Assembly (NCBI GenBank): GCA_964036045.1 | Contig: OZ038380.1 | Span: 117,351,699 to 117,415,698, forward strand | Direction: 5' to 3' | Source: Eutreptiella sp. 'Long Island Sound 2002' | Lineage: Eukaryota > Euglenozoa > Euglenophyceae > Eutreptiales > Eutreptiaceae | DNA length: 64,000 bases | Part shown: piece by piece, positions 22,410 through 34,330 of the stretch | How the letters are laid out: every line of letters starts with the position of its first letter | Numbering within the stretch: the first letter of the stretch is position 1 | Translations under genes and position numbers: made by a program | Notes under the pieces: model-generated | The model's input: only the letters and a program-made list of their open reading frames with translations | The model's database searches: none | What the model was told of the DNA's origin: nothing

Positions 22410-23516
22410 CCCCCCGACTAGGAAACAACCCAGGGGGGCACACCATGGGGCCGTGGCCGAAAAACCACAACAAGACAAGCGAGTGCCAAAAAAAAATAGA
22501 AAATGTGGGTTAAGAGCAACCCCAAGGGGGAAGAGAATGGGGTCACGCCACTACGGCATACTCCGGCCCAACCTACGAGGGAGATAGGGGGACTCCTGCA
22601 ACCTAGGCCGTGTAGACTTAACTACTTCCCCAAGGCGAGAGGTACCAAGGGGTGAAGGCCGCCTAGGAGCTTCACATGGCTTCTCTCCCCACCAAAACAC
22701 AAGAAGATGGGAAGAGAAGCCTAGAGCTAGTAGTGGCTCTACTACCCACGCAAAGGCACAACACTCAGCAACCCCCCCACTAAGCTGAAACTCAGGGGGT
22801 TGACTGAAAATCAGAACTGATTTCTGAAAAAAGAATGGGAGATTCAGAAATGCATGCTGAGATGATGCTAATCATGGGCTGTGGAGGGGGGTTTTTTCTG
22901 ATGTCCCCACCAACCCAGCTCAGATTTCCCCAAAATCTCTGATTGGGGTGTCCGTTCATAGTTTTGGAGCCAAAAAACAAGGCTGGGCTCCAAACTCCAC
23001 AAAACAGTGGATTTAGCTTTTGGCACCCCAAAGTGGGTTTTGATTGGCAGGATTGACCTGCTCAGTGGGCCAAAAACAGAGAAATGGCCCTGCCAAAAGG
23101 CAGAAAAACTGCTACCAGGCACCTGTAACCCTGGGCCAGGGGCACTAAACTGAAGTCCCTGGATCTAAAATTTTTCGTCTCCACTGGGGGTGGGGCTGTG
23201 AGTGGCAGCAGGGCTCTGCCAGCCCCAGATGGCCCTGACGAAGGCCATTACTGTACAAGCAGCTGGAAAAGACCTGAGATGGTCAGTGTAAAAGTAGATG
23301 GCAGTGGGAATTCAAAGTGGCAAACCCGTATCTGAGAAATGGCCACTGCCAAGGGAAGGACAGACAAGAGTGGACAGTGCCAGAAAGACTGTGCTGACTG
23401 GACAGACAGTGCAGTGGATCAAAAATGTGCAGTGCTGTGCTGACAGTGTGACAGCAAAACTGAAACAAACAAACAAGGGCAGGGCAAACTGATTGTCCCA
23501 CAGCCCCAAACAATGA

Positions 23517-23544
23517 CTCTTTCTCTCTCTCTCTCTCTCTCTCC

Positions 23545-23575
<31 letters not shown>

Positions 23576-23577
23576 CT
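23517..23577. repeat. (CT)n microsatellite
   Basis: Two long CT runs broken by CTCCTTT. Confidence 0.9.
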
Positions 23578-23715
23578 TTGGCAACCGAGCAAGGCCAGTG
23601 CCCAGAACTTGGTGCACTGCAGCAGGGAAAGTGGCAGTCAGCACACTGTTCCCAAAATCAATACCATCAGATGATTAAAGTTAGGTACCAGTGTTTAGGA
23701 ACTAAGTTAGTTTCT

Positions 23716-23850
23716 ACCCACAAGCTGGGAGGGTTCCTGTTATACCCACAAGCTGGGAGGGTTCCTACTAAACATCTGGCTAGGCTAGGGTGTTGATTAC
23801 CCACAAGCTGGGAGGGTTCCTGTTATACCCACAAGCTGGGAGGGTTCCTT
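23716..23850. repeat. Four copies of a 22-27-bp direct repeat
   Basis: ACCCACAAGCTGGGAGGGTT starts at about 23716, 23743, 23799 and 23826, as two pairs with 27-bp spacing. The pairs may come from one duplication. AAGCTGGGAGGG followed by TTCCT is constant. Confidence 0.85.
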
Positions 23851-24761
23851 CGCAGACCCAACTTCCCACAAAATCTCTTAGATGAGGTTTGGACTTGGGG
23901 TTTAAGTCCAAGTACCCCGTGCACGTCTGCACCCAACCCAACTCTCACAGGGTGCACTGCCACCTACAGTGCTGCACCATCAGTGGTGCTTTTCCCTGGA
24001 GGTTATTAGCTGGTCTTGCCTCTCCCCACCTCCCTTAGATCCTCTGACCTTTTTGTAGGGAAGTTTTTTAACGCAGTTTTTTACACCCCCCAGGATTGGT
24101 TACCTAGGCTGGAAACTGGGTGGGGGTGATCAAAGCAATAAACAACCTGTTGCTCCCTGGGAGGAGGCCAAACAGGAGCCTCAGCACTTGGCCTAAGGCT
24201 ATGTCAGTTAAATTCCCAGCCTCAGCCGTAGGCTGAAGGCTTCTCTTATTTTCTCCTAGGGTCATTGTGATCATAGTTGCTCTAGTGCAACTTATGTTAG
24301 ATGTTGGTGTGAGGAGGGTTTCCCAGCCCCCCCCCACCCAAAAGAAAAGGTGGTTAGTTGTCACTGCCTTACCTCCTGCGCACCCAAACACTCACGGCGA
24401 GCACAAACACACACCAACAAGCGCAAACAAGCGCAAAATCCGTTCCTTGGTGGGGTGGGGGGTACCCAACTAACCACCTCAAGGCAATGACAACCAATGA
24501 CCCAGGTTTTCACCCAAAACTTATCTCAAGCTCCAAAGGGAGCACAATTCGAAGCGAAGAGAGCCAAAAAGAGTCGACGGACGTCGACTCAACCAAAAAC
24601 GAACCGAGATTAGAACACCCAACAAGCCCACGCACCTGCCCCCCCAGCCACCATGACAGCAACACCCAAACTGTCAAACAAAATCAGTAGGGCCCAGAAT
24701 GACCAGGAAAAACAGGTTTCGTAAGCTCCAAAGGGAGCAAAACTAGACGAACGAAACGACG

Positions 24762-24815
24762 AACGCGTCGAAACTCGACGAAACTCGACGAAACTCGACG
24801 ACGACGACGAACGAA
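24762..24815. repeat. GAAACTCGAC short tandem repeat
   Basis: Three to four tandem copies of GAAACTCGAC followed by (GAC)n. Confidence 0.8.
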
Positions 24816-25014
24816 CAAAACGAAACTGCACTGATCCTGCACTAATCCTAGGTCACACTGTATACCTTACCTTAACCTTGTAACCAAAAAAAAGACAAGG
24901 ATGTGCACAAAAGCGTCGACCCAGGGGGCTTGGCTGTCCCCCTGGGGACAAGCACTGCCGCCGGCAAACAACACAAAGCCCAGGAGGCGCGCCTGGCCTC
25001 TCTGGGCACCGGAT

Positions 25015-25160
25015 CTAGCCCCTTTATCTGCTTTGGGGCAAAAACCTCAAATAAATTGAAACAAGGCCCTTCAAGGCCACCAGTCAAATACAAGGCCTGA
25101 AAAAGGCCACAGGAGCGCAATTAAAAGGTAAACTAGCCCCTTTATCTGCTTTGGGGCAGC
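25015..25160. repeat. Pair of 25-bp direct repeats
   Basis: CTAGCCCCTTTATCTGCTTT occurs near 25016 and again near 25136, each followed by GGGGCA. The function is unknown. Confidence 0.8.
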
Positions 25161-25301
25161 TGCAAAGGCCACTCGTGGGCCATGGAAACAATGGTGCACA
25201 AAAAGGCCACTCAAGGGCCAAGGCATGCCATGATGCAAAAGTGCACACAAGTGTGATACAAACACATAATTATTATGTAGCCTCTTGATTATTGCACCCT
25301 T

Positions 25302-25785
25302 CTACCCACAGTGACCTGCTGAGAAGGCAGCCCAAACCAACGAAGGCGATGAACTCGACTCTGCCTCCACAGCACCCGCGAAGTACTGGAAGGCAATGGT
25401 CTGGGCAGCCAAACCAGAGATCTCTAACCCATAGTCATCAGGGTACTCAACAGTCAGGTAGTCCAGGATGGAGGCCGCAAAGAAGGCGATGTAAGGGCCC
25501 CAAGGCTGGATGCGGGGCCAAACTCGGCAAAGAAGGTGTAGTCGATCATAATGCAGCCCCAACGACTGCAGTGGTCTGGGACAGGGTGAAGGTGAGGGTG
25601 AAAACCCCCAAGTATCCCAATAAACTCCCAAGTTGAAGGTAGGGGCACCAGTAGCCCCAAAACCCAAATAAGGCCGTAATGGCCATAGCCCTGGCCAGCC
25701 TGCTGCAGAGTAGCGCAGCAGCAGGACCGTAATCAGCAAAAAAAAATTTGCTGTGGCCTCTGCACCATGAAACAGGCACAGGCAC
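25302..25785 (-). pseudogene. Possible captured host-gene fragment inside the LTR element
   Basis: On the minus strand, segments in two frames read like a real membrane protein rather than low-complexity sequence. One frame (25785-25546) has hydrophobic stretches such as ITALFGFWGYWCPYLQLGSL and LGYLGVFTLTFTLSQTTAVV. Another (25739-25302) has GPYIAFFAASILDYLTVEYP followed by DDYGLEISGLAAQTIAFQYF. Both would suit membrane-spanning helices. A single indel near 25560 would link them. I do not recognise the family. Such a fragment, antisense or sense to a non-autonomous LTR element, could be a transduplicated piece of a cellular gene. Confidence 0.3.
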
Positions 25786-25931
25786 AGGGCATCATTGGAT
25801 CATTGTGGAATCATGATGGAATCTAAATGTGCACAAAGTGGAATATTGAATATGCACAAATAGTAACAAATATGCAACAATTACTACATTTATGTATCCG
25901 CGATGCGAACGCGTCCGCTTGTCTGGTTACA
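25768..25931. repeat. LTR 2 of small LTR element (164 bp)
   Basis: Partner of 22246-22409, exactly the same length. Confidence 0.85.
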
Positions 25932-27091
25932 CCCCTGTCCCTTCCGCTGTAGCCCTTGTTGCCTCGCTCCTTTCCCCTGCTTGCCCTTGCCGCCTTCTAC
26001 CTGTCCCGCACCATTGCCCTGCACTGCTGCGCTGCTCTGCTCCGCCTGCCCCCCCCTCATCCCCGTCCTCCCCGGCTCCATCTCCAACTGGTAGATGGTG
26101 TCCGGTCCCTGCTCCGGGGGCTGGCGGCGACAGCGCTGGTGCTCCACGTGCGCCAGCGCCTCGTACCGCGCCGCCTGCTGGCGGCGCACCTCCCTCTCCT
26201 CCTCCGCCCTTACCGCCGCACTGACCCGTGGGGGAGACCTCGGCGGCGACTGCCTGAACGAGCGTTGGAGCTGCGGCCACTGTCGCCCCCGTCCACTGCC
26301 TTTTCCCCCCTTCCCTGCCAGGTGTCCCTTTGCGTGCACAGCCCCCGACGTCCCCGCCTGCCCTGTCCTTCCCTTGCCCGTCCGCCCTCTCCCTCTGGCG
26401 CTTACGCTGCTGTCTCCGCTCCCTGCCGCTCCCGCCTCTAGCTGCCCTCAGCCGCCCTTGCCTTCCTCCTGCCTCCGCACCTCCGGGAGGATGGACTTCA
26501 TGGCAGCCGCCGGCACATTGGGCGCCGACGGCTGTCCTGGGCCTCCCTCCACCGCCATCCCCCCCCCCCCTCCCCCTCATCCCCCGACACCTCGAGGATG
26601 TCGGCGACTACCGACTCCCTCCGACTCCTCCACTCCCTCCTCCTCATATCCATGCCCGCCCTCACATCTGCGACGTTGAACGGGTCCGCCCGTGGCCCTT
26701 CCGCCGCCCTTTGCCCCTGCCCCTCCCCTTGCCCCTCAGCCCCTGCCGCCACCCCCTCTGCCCTGTCCCTCACCGCCTCCGCCTGTCCTCTCTTGTCCCC
26801 TCCCTCTCCCTTCCCCACCACGGCTCCTTCCCCCCTCTGCCGTCCTGCCGCCCCAGGCCCTTCCCTCCTGACCGTCTCCGGGCTCCCCGGAGACGGGGGC
26901 GACGATACGTCCGCAGATGTCGCCGAGGACGCCGGCGAGGGGGGCCGCGGGGCTGCGCCCGCCTGCATGCGGGCCACCTCTGCCCTCACTGCCGGTGGCT
27001 GCCTGGGCTTCGGGTTAGGCTTGTGGGACATTGCGCTGCACACATGGGATCGCGCCTGAGCCCTGCGCCCCATCGTCGCTTCCCCCACCAC
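25932..27091 (-). pseudogene. LINE-A ORF downstream of RNase H, N-terminal part
   Basis: Two overlapping minus-strand frames (27091-26498 and 26339-25890) look coding-like. The first has a short basic start (SHKPNPKPRQPPAVRAEVAR), an Ala/Ser/Pro region, and a block DPFNVADVRAGMDMRRREW. The second has REVRRQQAARYEALAHVEHQ, a His/Cys-containing helix, followed by Gln/Gly-rich sequence running into the LTR element at 25931. The frame change near 26400 indicates decay. The function is unknown. Confidence 0.45.
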
Positions 27092-27483
27092 CCACGCCCT
27101 TTACCCCCTCTGTTCATGCGCCCTACGTGTGTTGTGCTCTTGTTACATCTGCGGCTCCTCTTCCACATCTTCTCCCCCGCGATCTGAGGACTTCGCCTGG
27201 TGGCCATCGGCCTCGTTCTGGTGTGCACTGTCGTCGTCCTCGTCCCCGCACCCCCGGCCTGGCTCCTCTTGTCCGCTTGCGTCTCGTGATACCCGCTTCG
27301 CTTTCCCCTCTTCATATCACCCCATTCCGCTCCCCCCTGGCCCGCTTCTTGTTCCGCCCTATGACTCAGTGTGCCCAGTCCCGGACGCTCCAGTCCATGC
27401 GACGGGCGCCACTGCTGCCCCTTTCCCTCCGGTCCCCTTACAGACGTCCCCCTGCGCGGTGACATCGTACACCCGTCCTGCCC

Positions 27484-29139
27484 TCATATCTGCCGGATTC
27501 TCCTTCGTCTGCGTGCCATCAGGCGGTCCCTCTGCTCTTCTCCCTCTCTGTCCTCCATTCCCGTCTCTCCCCCTGACCGCCTTGGTCGCCAATCTGGCCG
27601 CCTCCGCACTTCCATCTCCGTGATTTTTGGGTTGTACCTGATCAACGCCATCTCCACCCGTTTGGTGACTGGATCACGCATGTCTTCCGCCCGCACCTCC
27701 AACTGCGTCTCTCTGCACGCCATGCGCTCCTGGAGATGTTCCACCATACGCCGCAACAGCCTGTGTGCCATGGCCTCCGGTGCCACCGTATGTTCCTGGA
27801 GTGCCCGCCACAGCGGCTTCACTATCACCATGTGCCACAGCTTCTTGCGGTGCCCTTCTTTCCCCAGCTCTCTCTGCACCGCGCTTCTGCCTCTCGCACC
27901 CTTCTTGAGCAACGGGACGTCCTGATCCCGAACCAGCGGTTCCCCGATCCCCTTATACTGTTCACACTGCATGAAGTGCTCGTATGTTTCTTGCCCTTGG
28001 CCACAGTGGCATCTCATGTACTCCTCCGGGAGGTCCATACCCTGATGTCTGTACCTCTTGCCCTGTGATTGCCTGTAGCCTTCTGGTTTGCAGCCTTTTG
28101 GGCATCGTTTCCGGCCGCAGCACGCTGGGGTAGTGGACCCGCTGTCCCACCTTGCCCTCCAGATACTCGTTCAGCTCCACCACCTCCGGCCCCCCTCGTA
28201 CTTGAGCTAGCATGTGTACCGGCTGTGGATACACCCTTAGCTCCTGCTTGCCTCTGTCCCCTTCCACCACCCACCTGGCCTTCTCCTCTTCCCCGACCCT
28301 CGGAGGTATATGCACCAAGTGGAGGTGCTCCTTTCTCTCTGGCACCCTCCATTCTGGTTCCTGCTCCTTATCCACTGCTTGTGCCGCCCCATCCGCCTCA
28401 TGATTCCCCACTCCTGCCCTGTGTGATTCCTGCTTCACCAAGTGTATGATCAGGGGCACTTTCGTCATCTCTAGCCCGTGCCATATCGCGTACACTTGCG
28501 ACGCCAGCCCCGTGCCTAGGGCCTCATGCAGCGGCCTGCCGGCCAGCCTCCTGAGGGATGCCATGTCCGCTTCTGCGTCCACCACCATCCACACCTCCCG
28601 TACTTCCTCTCCTATCTCCCCAACCACGTCTGCCACCGCCTGCACCTCCCCATGGGACGCCGCTCCGTACACCACCTTTTCCACCACGCTCTCCGTCACC
28701 TGTCCCACCCCCCTGACCCTTACTGCCGCTGCCCCCGCCTTGGGTGGTTGTCCTTCCACTCCGGACACGTCCAGAAAGAGCACCACCCTCTCCTCCGTGG
28801 GCTCCGGTATGCGCACCACCTCCCTCGGGTAGTGGTAGTACACTTTGTGCCTCCCAATGCCATACTCTCGTACCCCATCCCCGATGCTTAGCTCTCTCAC
28901 CCCTCTGTACACTGCCCACTTATTGTCCGTCTTGGCCTTCCATTCCTTCGTCACCACCACTCCGTGACACCATGCCCTGTCCCCTTTCGCCCTGCCTTGC
29001 TCCAGGTATGCCTGTACCAGAACCAAGTACCATACCCTGTCTGCTGGCAACCCGTGGACCGTCAGCCTGATCCTCCTCGCACTCTCTCCACACTTGTGGC
29101 CCACGGGCACTATGAGCGCTTCCTCGTCGGGCCTCCCCG
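27484..29139 (-). pseudogene. LINE-A RNase H domain and zinc knuckle
   Basis: The minus-strand frame contains an RNase H with all four acidic positions: LFLDVSGVEG (Asp), GAASHGEVQAVADVV (Glu), VWMVVDAEADMASL (Asp), and HIVKQESHRAGVGNHEADGA (late segment with the final Asp). The match to LINE-C RNase H is close in spacing (VVDA..D, KQESHR). After a frameshift near 28090 comes MRCHCGQGQETYEHFMQCEQ, a C-x-C-x8-H-x3-C zinc knuckle of the type found at the end of LINE polyproteins. A helical, basic C-terminus ends at 27484 (RLMARRRRRIRQI). The upstream part is cut at 29139 by the chromovirus LTR, so the first residues read from 29167 are LTR-derived. Confidence 0.8.
29135..29139. repeat. Candidate left target duplication of the chromovirus
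   Basis: CCCCG precedes the TG of the 5' LTR. Its partner is outside the window, so this is unverified. Confidence 0.35.
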
Positions 29140-30200
29140 TGAAGCCGGTTCGGACCCCCGTGGCCATCTTTGGGTCACTTCGGGTGTGTATCTATGTGCC
29201 GGCAAGCCGCCATTGGCTGATATCATACTCTCCCATCCACCTGGCCTAACCCGATGTGATAGTGTGATAGGTTTGGCCATTCCGGCTATGAGGGGCCATA
29301 TTCAGTACCGAGGCGCCGCCAGCTGAGATTTATATATCAGAATATCAGGAATCAACAGCGTTTTTTTATCATAATGTTTCCGTAATTTTTCAGCCTTCCG
29401 TTCTGATTGTCAATGTATCGGCGACTGTCAGTTGGCTCGCGATTTTGCGGTAACCGATTGGTTAACTGTTATTTACAGATATTTTGGCGGAAACCCCGAT
29501 GAAGGGTAAGATTTCATCAGTAAAGGGTTCGTTGCTTCCGCAATTTTCATATTATACACTCGCAAAATTAATCCGATTTTTTCAGACTTTCAGAACCGGA
29601 TTTTCGACTTCGACATCGCCGCACTTGATATGATGAATCTCGAGTGGTCATACATTTTTCCCCGATCAGGAATCAACCTTCGATTTGTTGTGCCCTTCAT
29701 TTTGCTTGGAGTTATAATCGAAACAAAAGTGATTCGTGAGACCACTTTGAAGAATCATATCTCCGGCTCACGGCGGGGAATATCAATTTCGAGAATCGGG
29801 TTGGAACCGCCTTGGTCCCAACTTAATTTAGGAAGCATCAAACGCCTTTGGTGTGTACACATGCCCGGTGTAGCAAGAGATAATGGCCAAGAGGGTAGAA
29901 AGTGGTTTACAACTCTTGGGCCATGCAACCGAATATTTTATTGCGACTTTCGAGTGTACCGCATGAGTGTTGGGGTTGCATAGATACTTTCCTTGGGTTC
30001 CCACGTATTTTTAACGTGAAGTTATGGCCATGGAGGGGCATGGCATATCATGGTGGCAGCCACTTTTTGAGGGTATGTGTTATATGCATAGTATGTGCTT
30101 CGATATGCTCACGCCCATGTTATATATCTCCGTTTGTAGGAAGATATATGGAGTCATGCGTGGCAAGGGCTTCGCCCATGTCCCAATGGTGAACTCCATA
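29140..30200 (+). repeat. 5' LTR of chromovirus (portion matched by the 3' LTR)
   Basis: It aligns base by base with 62940-64000. The LTR may extend further right; the true end and primer-binding site cannot be fixed because the 3' copy is cut by the window edge. Confidence 0.85.
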
Positions 30201-31405
30201 GCACTAGACTAAGTCTACCGCTCATATAGCGCATGTGGGAGGGCTTACGGAGCGACCCACAAGCGCCACTATCAATTTTCCCATTTTCATGGTGCGTGTT
30301 GGGAGGAGGTTCGAAGGTGTCCCTATGCGGCCATGTGGGGATCCAAGTGGGGGGATTGTTTGCAAATGGTCCCAAGCAATTGCGTTTTGAATCATAGGTT
30401 GATACCATGGGTGAGCGAAGTTATATACTATTGTAATTATCCTGAATTTGGCATTATTTGCATGTTTTTGACCTCATTTTATGCTCATTTTTGTGTTTTA
30501 TGTGCTCAACTGGTCGGCTAACAGTAAAGCGCCTAGAGATCCGTGAACTATGGTATGTTGCTTATATGTTGGCATATGCTTCGGTGTTGTACCTCACCAT
30601 ATGCCGGATCACGTGGTCACTTTGGCTTGGCACACGAGGCCTCACAAAATTAGGTCTCAAACTCATGAGCTGACTTGTGAAGCATGTCATGGAAATAGCC
30701 GGACGGATTTCGGAGCCAATGATGGGATATTCTTGGGCACCGACCTTTGGTCTATATCACCCTTGTATACTACTTTCCGGTTTGACACATGCATGGAGCA
30801 TTTGAATATTTGCCGTATGCATTTTTGAGTATATAATTGATTTTTGGGCATAATGGTGTGATTTGCCTGATTTTGCCGTGTTGTGAGGTCATCTTCATGG
30901 GGCAGTTCTCCAAGCCCAATCGACTCCAAGTCCAACCAAGGTTATGTCAGGGTAGGGCATAGGCCTGAGTGCCACTCTAGGCCATGACACGCCACCTCCC
31001 CTATTGGGCTAGGATTTAGAGGCTTGGGAGTGAGCACATTTTTGGGGTTTATGTAGTGACTTTTGACACATGGCATCCAGCCATCTTGTTTGACTGGGTT
31101 CAGGGCATCATGTTGGTGAGTCAAGGGAAGGTCCTGAGTCCAGGGAATGAGGGGTCTATGGCTGTGATTGTATATGTTTCCATCTTTCCCCAACTTTGCC
31201 TTATTTGTGTTCATATGCCGATTTCAGGGCTTTCCTCTTTGGTGCAATTCTTGTACATGCCCGCCATCGGGAGACAACCGGTGTGCTGAACGGAAGGCCG
31301 CAGTGTGGATTGGGTTATTGCTGTATTTGTGGGATCTGGTTGCTGTTCAGGGTTGAAGGAGGTTTGTATTTTCTATTTTTTTGGATTTTGGACCCTGGAC
31401 TTTGA
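30201..31405 (+). other. Remainder of LTR and gag leader, no supported gene
   Basis: AT-rich sequence with short frames only. The LTR end and the primer-binding site should lie here; I could not identify either with confidence. Confidence 0.4.
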
Positions 31406-31441
31406 GAAATACAATCGCTGATCAGGAGCAAGTCAGCAGGG

Positions 31442-33436
31442 GTGACAGGCGGAAGGGGCACAGCAGGGGCCGGTCCTGGTAGGGACCTTCTTTATGGTAG
31501 CAGAGGCGTACCTGCTGCCCCTACCTACCGCCGACACGGGGACTTGGGCCACTATGAGCCCTGCCCAAGTACGCCCCGGGTGCGTATTGTGGACTCGGTG
31601 GAGACCACGCCGGAGATTGGAGCCAGAGAAGAGCCGAGACGCTCAGGAGCATGGCGAACTCCGGAAGTTGAACCCCGAAGAGAAGTACGACGTTCGGGAA
31701 GAGGAGGACTTGACATGGAGGACCTGGTCTCCATGTGTGAGCGTCGCTGCCGAAAGGCATGCAACCTCCGCTCCGCCGCGGGGGACTCTGAGGAGACCTG
31801 CCATTCAGGCAGCAGTGGAGGACGGGCCCGGCGCTACCGGAAGCGCGGGTCACCCAAGCCCGCGGCAGGGGACGCCGGGGCTATGGATACGGACCCCAGC
31901 CTGGTCAGGCTCTGGGACTCCGAGGGGCACTCCGAGGGCTATCGGACAGCCTATGAGCAACCTTCGGAGTCGGAGGAGACGGCCAGACCGCCCACAAGGG
32001 CGAACACGGCCTCACAACCCAGCCTGGAGCATGACGCCGAGGCGTTGCAGAGGCCCGCCAGAGCCAGAACGGCGCCTGTGGCCCGGCACACGGAGCCAAC
32101 GCGGGATAGCATGGGCGACACACCCATGGCGGAGGAGTCCGAGGCGCCGGGAACCGTGGGATGCGCCGGATCAGGTGGAAAGCACGTTGAGTGCCACTGT
32201 GAGCACGTGTCCTTCCTCATCGGCAAGAACCCAAAGATGGGGATGGACGCCATCGTGCAGCACCACGACTGCCTGGACAACGCGAAGGACGGTCTAGAGG
32301 AGGACGTCGCGGGGATCCTGGATCACCAGTCGGCAGCGGAGAGAGACATCGCGGAGCTGCGAGCGGAACTGGACTGGTACCGGGACAACCTGGAGCTGGC
32401 CCTGCAGAAGCAGCAGCGAGTGGTGGACAGCCTCCTCCACCTGGTGGAGGACATGTCGGGACGCCTGAAAAGGCTAGAGGAGTCACAACCCCTCGCCTCG
32501 GGTCCGGAGCTCCTGGCAAAGCCAGCCGGGGCAGAGCTGGTGGAGCGGGTTACGACCCTCAGGAGCGCCATGGAGAAACCCATGGGCGGCCCTGCAGCGG
32601 CATCTTACGCGCCTCCGCGTGTTGACCCGGGTGCGCTGCCGTTTGTTCCCATGCTCAGCGAATCCATAATGCTCGGGGAGCAAACGGCACCGGCTGGGTC
32701 CATGCGGGAAGGGCGCGCAACCACGGACCTGAGGAGCCTGACGGTACAGATGTCCCATGCTGCCCAGGATCCACCGACCACTACGGCTGCCCATGCAGTC
32801 TATGCGGAAGAGGAGATCCAGAGCCAGACCATGCAGGGGCGAACCATGGGAAGCGCCGACGGACATGGTCGAGGCTACCCAGGCGGAAATATGTGGGTGA
32901 AGGACCCCAATACGGGGATATGGACAGCCGGTGGAGCAAGTCCTTCCCGCATTCCAAACCCCATGGGTTCAGGCCCAACTGGACCGCACGCCATGGAGGA
33001 GAGGGATGTACGAGGAGTGTACTCACACCCCCCGGCCACAGGTGGTATCCGTCTCGGTGGAGTGGTGGCTGCAGACGTCGGAGACGCCATCAGGATTGAC
33101 GACCTCAGGGGAATCAAAATCCCCTACTACGATGGCAACCCCTCCAACCTGGACGACTTCATCCTGGATTGGGAGGACTTCGCTGAGGAGGTCGTCGGCG
33201 AGATGAGGGGAGCGCCAAGGGACAAGTGGGGATGTCGGACATTCCCACACAGGCTGGCGCAGGACCTGAAGGAGGAGCTTAGGGATCAGATCCGCGAGGG
33301 AGTGATCCAGACGGAGCAGGCCTGCCTCCAGTGGCTGGAGGACGAAGAGCGAGTGGATGCCCCCAACCAGAAGTTCGAGGATTCGTGGTCCATTCCGCTG
33401 CCGCTGGAGCGCGGGGAACTGAGGGTCCGGGAATGA
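31442..33436 (+). pseudogene. Chromovirus gag, N-terminal part
   Basis: The frame is open from 31406. A GTG lies at 31442 and the first ATG in frame is at 31715, so the start is uncertain. The first 260 residues are Arg/Glu/Ser/Pro-rich and low in structure. A coiled coil follows at roughly residues 280-345 (RDIAELRAELDWYRDNLELA; LLHLVEDMSGRLKRLEES). Near residue 545 begins a capsid-like segment (IPYYDGNPSNLDDFILDWED), the pattern typical of retrotransposon Gag. The frame ends at a TGA (33434-33436) inside the 13-bp target duplication. LINE-C begins at the next base. The capsid continues in the same frame at 56411. Confidence 0.75.
33424..33436. repeat. Left target-site duplication of LINE-C (13 bp)
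   Basis: GGTCCGGGAATGA is repeated exactly at 56411-56423. It marks where the gag was opened. Confidence 0.9.
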
Positions 33437-33455
33437 GGTAGGTAGGTAGGTATCT
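33437..33455. repeat. GGTA microsatellite 3' tail of LINE-C
   Basis: GGTAGGTAGGTAGGTA lies at the left edge, directly next to the target duplication. The truncated copy has AGGTAGGTA at 3241. On the sense strand the element ends in (TACC)n. Confidence 0.8.
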
Positions 33456-34017
33456 TCGGGAGCTCGGGATGCCTCCTTTGACATTGCAGGAAGAAGGTCT
33501 TACCAAGGGGACGTCCTGTCCCTCCCACTGCCCTATGTCAGGTGCCTCTTGAGCCGCTCCCGCATGTGCTTGGGAAGGCATTGTCGCGGCCACCCGGTCC
33601 ATGTGTCCCAGGTGGGAGGGTGTCCCCACATGTGTCCATGGGTAGGGCCACATGCCCCCTCCTTTGGGCGGCAGCTCTGGGGGGCTGCCCAGCCGTGTGG
33701 AGTATCTCTCACCACGAGGGGTATTGCTCCCGCTTGTCTACGGTACGACCGCCTCACCCTTGTGGCTTGAGTTGCGGGGCCACTCTGCTTGGCAGGTGAC
33801 CCCCTCCTGGACTGTGTACCGGCTCGCCTGTCACCGGTTGCTTCCATGGCTCCGGGTGACGTTTGCCATGGTCCTCGATGCAGCCTGGCCGGGCTCGGAC
33901 CAGTGGCTTTGGAGTACCGCTCCTGCCACTGGCCCGGTGGGTCGGCTGGGTCGCCCCAGTGCGTCCGACCCATGGGGTATTGGTTCTTTCCTGTCCCTCG
34001 GCTGCCCTACGTGTGTA

Positions 34018-34210
34018 TAGCGTCCTGGGCCGTTGGGCTCCTGTTCACCGGCGTGCCCGCGCGGTTTGCTGTGGTGCGTCTGCGGTGTCCTGGGCCAGCT
34101 GGCTCCTGTTCACCGGTGTGCCCGCTCGGTGTGTTGTGTTGCATGTGCGGTGTCCTGGGCCCCTGGGCTCCTGTTTACCGGTGTGCGTGCCGTGTGTGGT
34201 GTGCGTGTGT
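34018..34210. repeat. Three 65-bp-type units in the LINE-C 3' region
   Basis: Three copies of the unit containing GTCCTGGGCC and CTCCTGTTCACCGGTGTGC match the large array at 53054-54335 in the 5' region. The same unit type therefore stands at both ends of the element. A decayed version is seen in the truncated copy near 3765-3890. Confidence 0.75.
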
Positions 34211-34251
34211 CATGGGTGGATGTGTCCCTCTTCCTCCCCCCCTAATGTTCG

Positions 34252-34270
34252 TTTTTTTTTTTTTTTTTTT

Positions 34271-34308
<38 letters not shown>

Positions 34309-34330
34309 AAAAAAGAAAAAGAAAAAACAA
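34252..34330. repeat. Long T-run followed by A-rich stretch
   Basis: About 55 T residues with one G interruption, then GAAAAAAGAAAAAGAAAAAA. The two halves are complementary enough to fold back. A shorter version (T-run then GAAAAAA) is found at the 5' end near 56328. Confidence 0.8.

Larger units (their letters stand above)
22246..25931. mobile_element. Small LTR element without pol (TRIM/LARD-like)
   Basis: Two 164-bp direct repeats (22246-22409 and 25768-25931) begin TGAAACAGG and end GGTTACA, giving TG..CA ends. They differ at about two positions, so the insertion is young. Flanking CCCC on both sides (22242-22245; 25932-25935) fits a 4-bp target duplication. The 3.36-kb interior has no gag, protease, RT or integrase signature. 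It is therefore non-autonomous. It contains short tandem repeats and a stretch that may be a captured gene fragment (25302-25785). It lies inside the LINE-A ORF. Confidence 0.75.
8321..29139 (-). mobile_element. LINE-A, split into three blocks by later insertions
   Basis: The blocks are 8321-9297, 18420-22245 and 25932-29139, together about 8.0 kb. All are GC-rich and coding on the minus strand, with a (TAAG)5 tail at the left, which is the 3' end. Reading from the right, the order is RNase H, zinc knuckle, then a long Pro/Glu/Arg-rich ORF, then a 3' region with 170-210-bp tandem units. This is the same order as in LINE-C downstream of RT. The right edge at 29139 is where the chromovirus LTR starts, in the middle of the RNase H frame. 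The RT and endonuclease parts of this copy should therefore lie to the right of the chromovirus, outside the window, unless the copy was already truncated. Confidence 0.6.

Noticed and set aside
22246-25931. The 164-bp repeats as a long LINE target duplication like that of LINE-B
   Set aside because: The repeats have TG..CA ends and a flanking CCCC duplication, and the AT-rich repeat is unlike the GC-rich host ORF, so they are LTRs.
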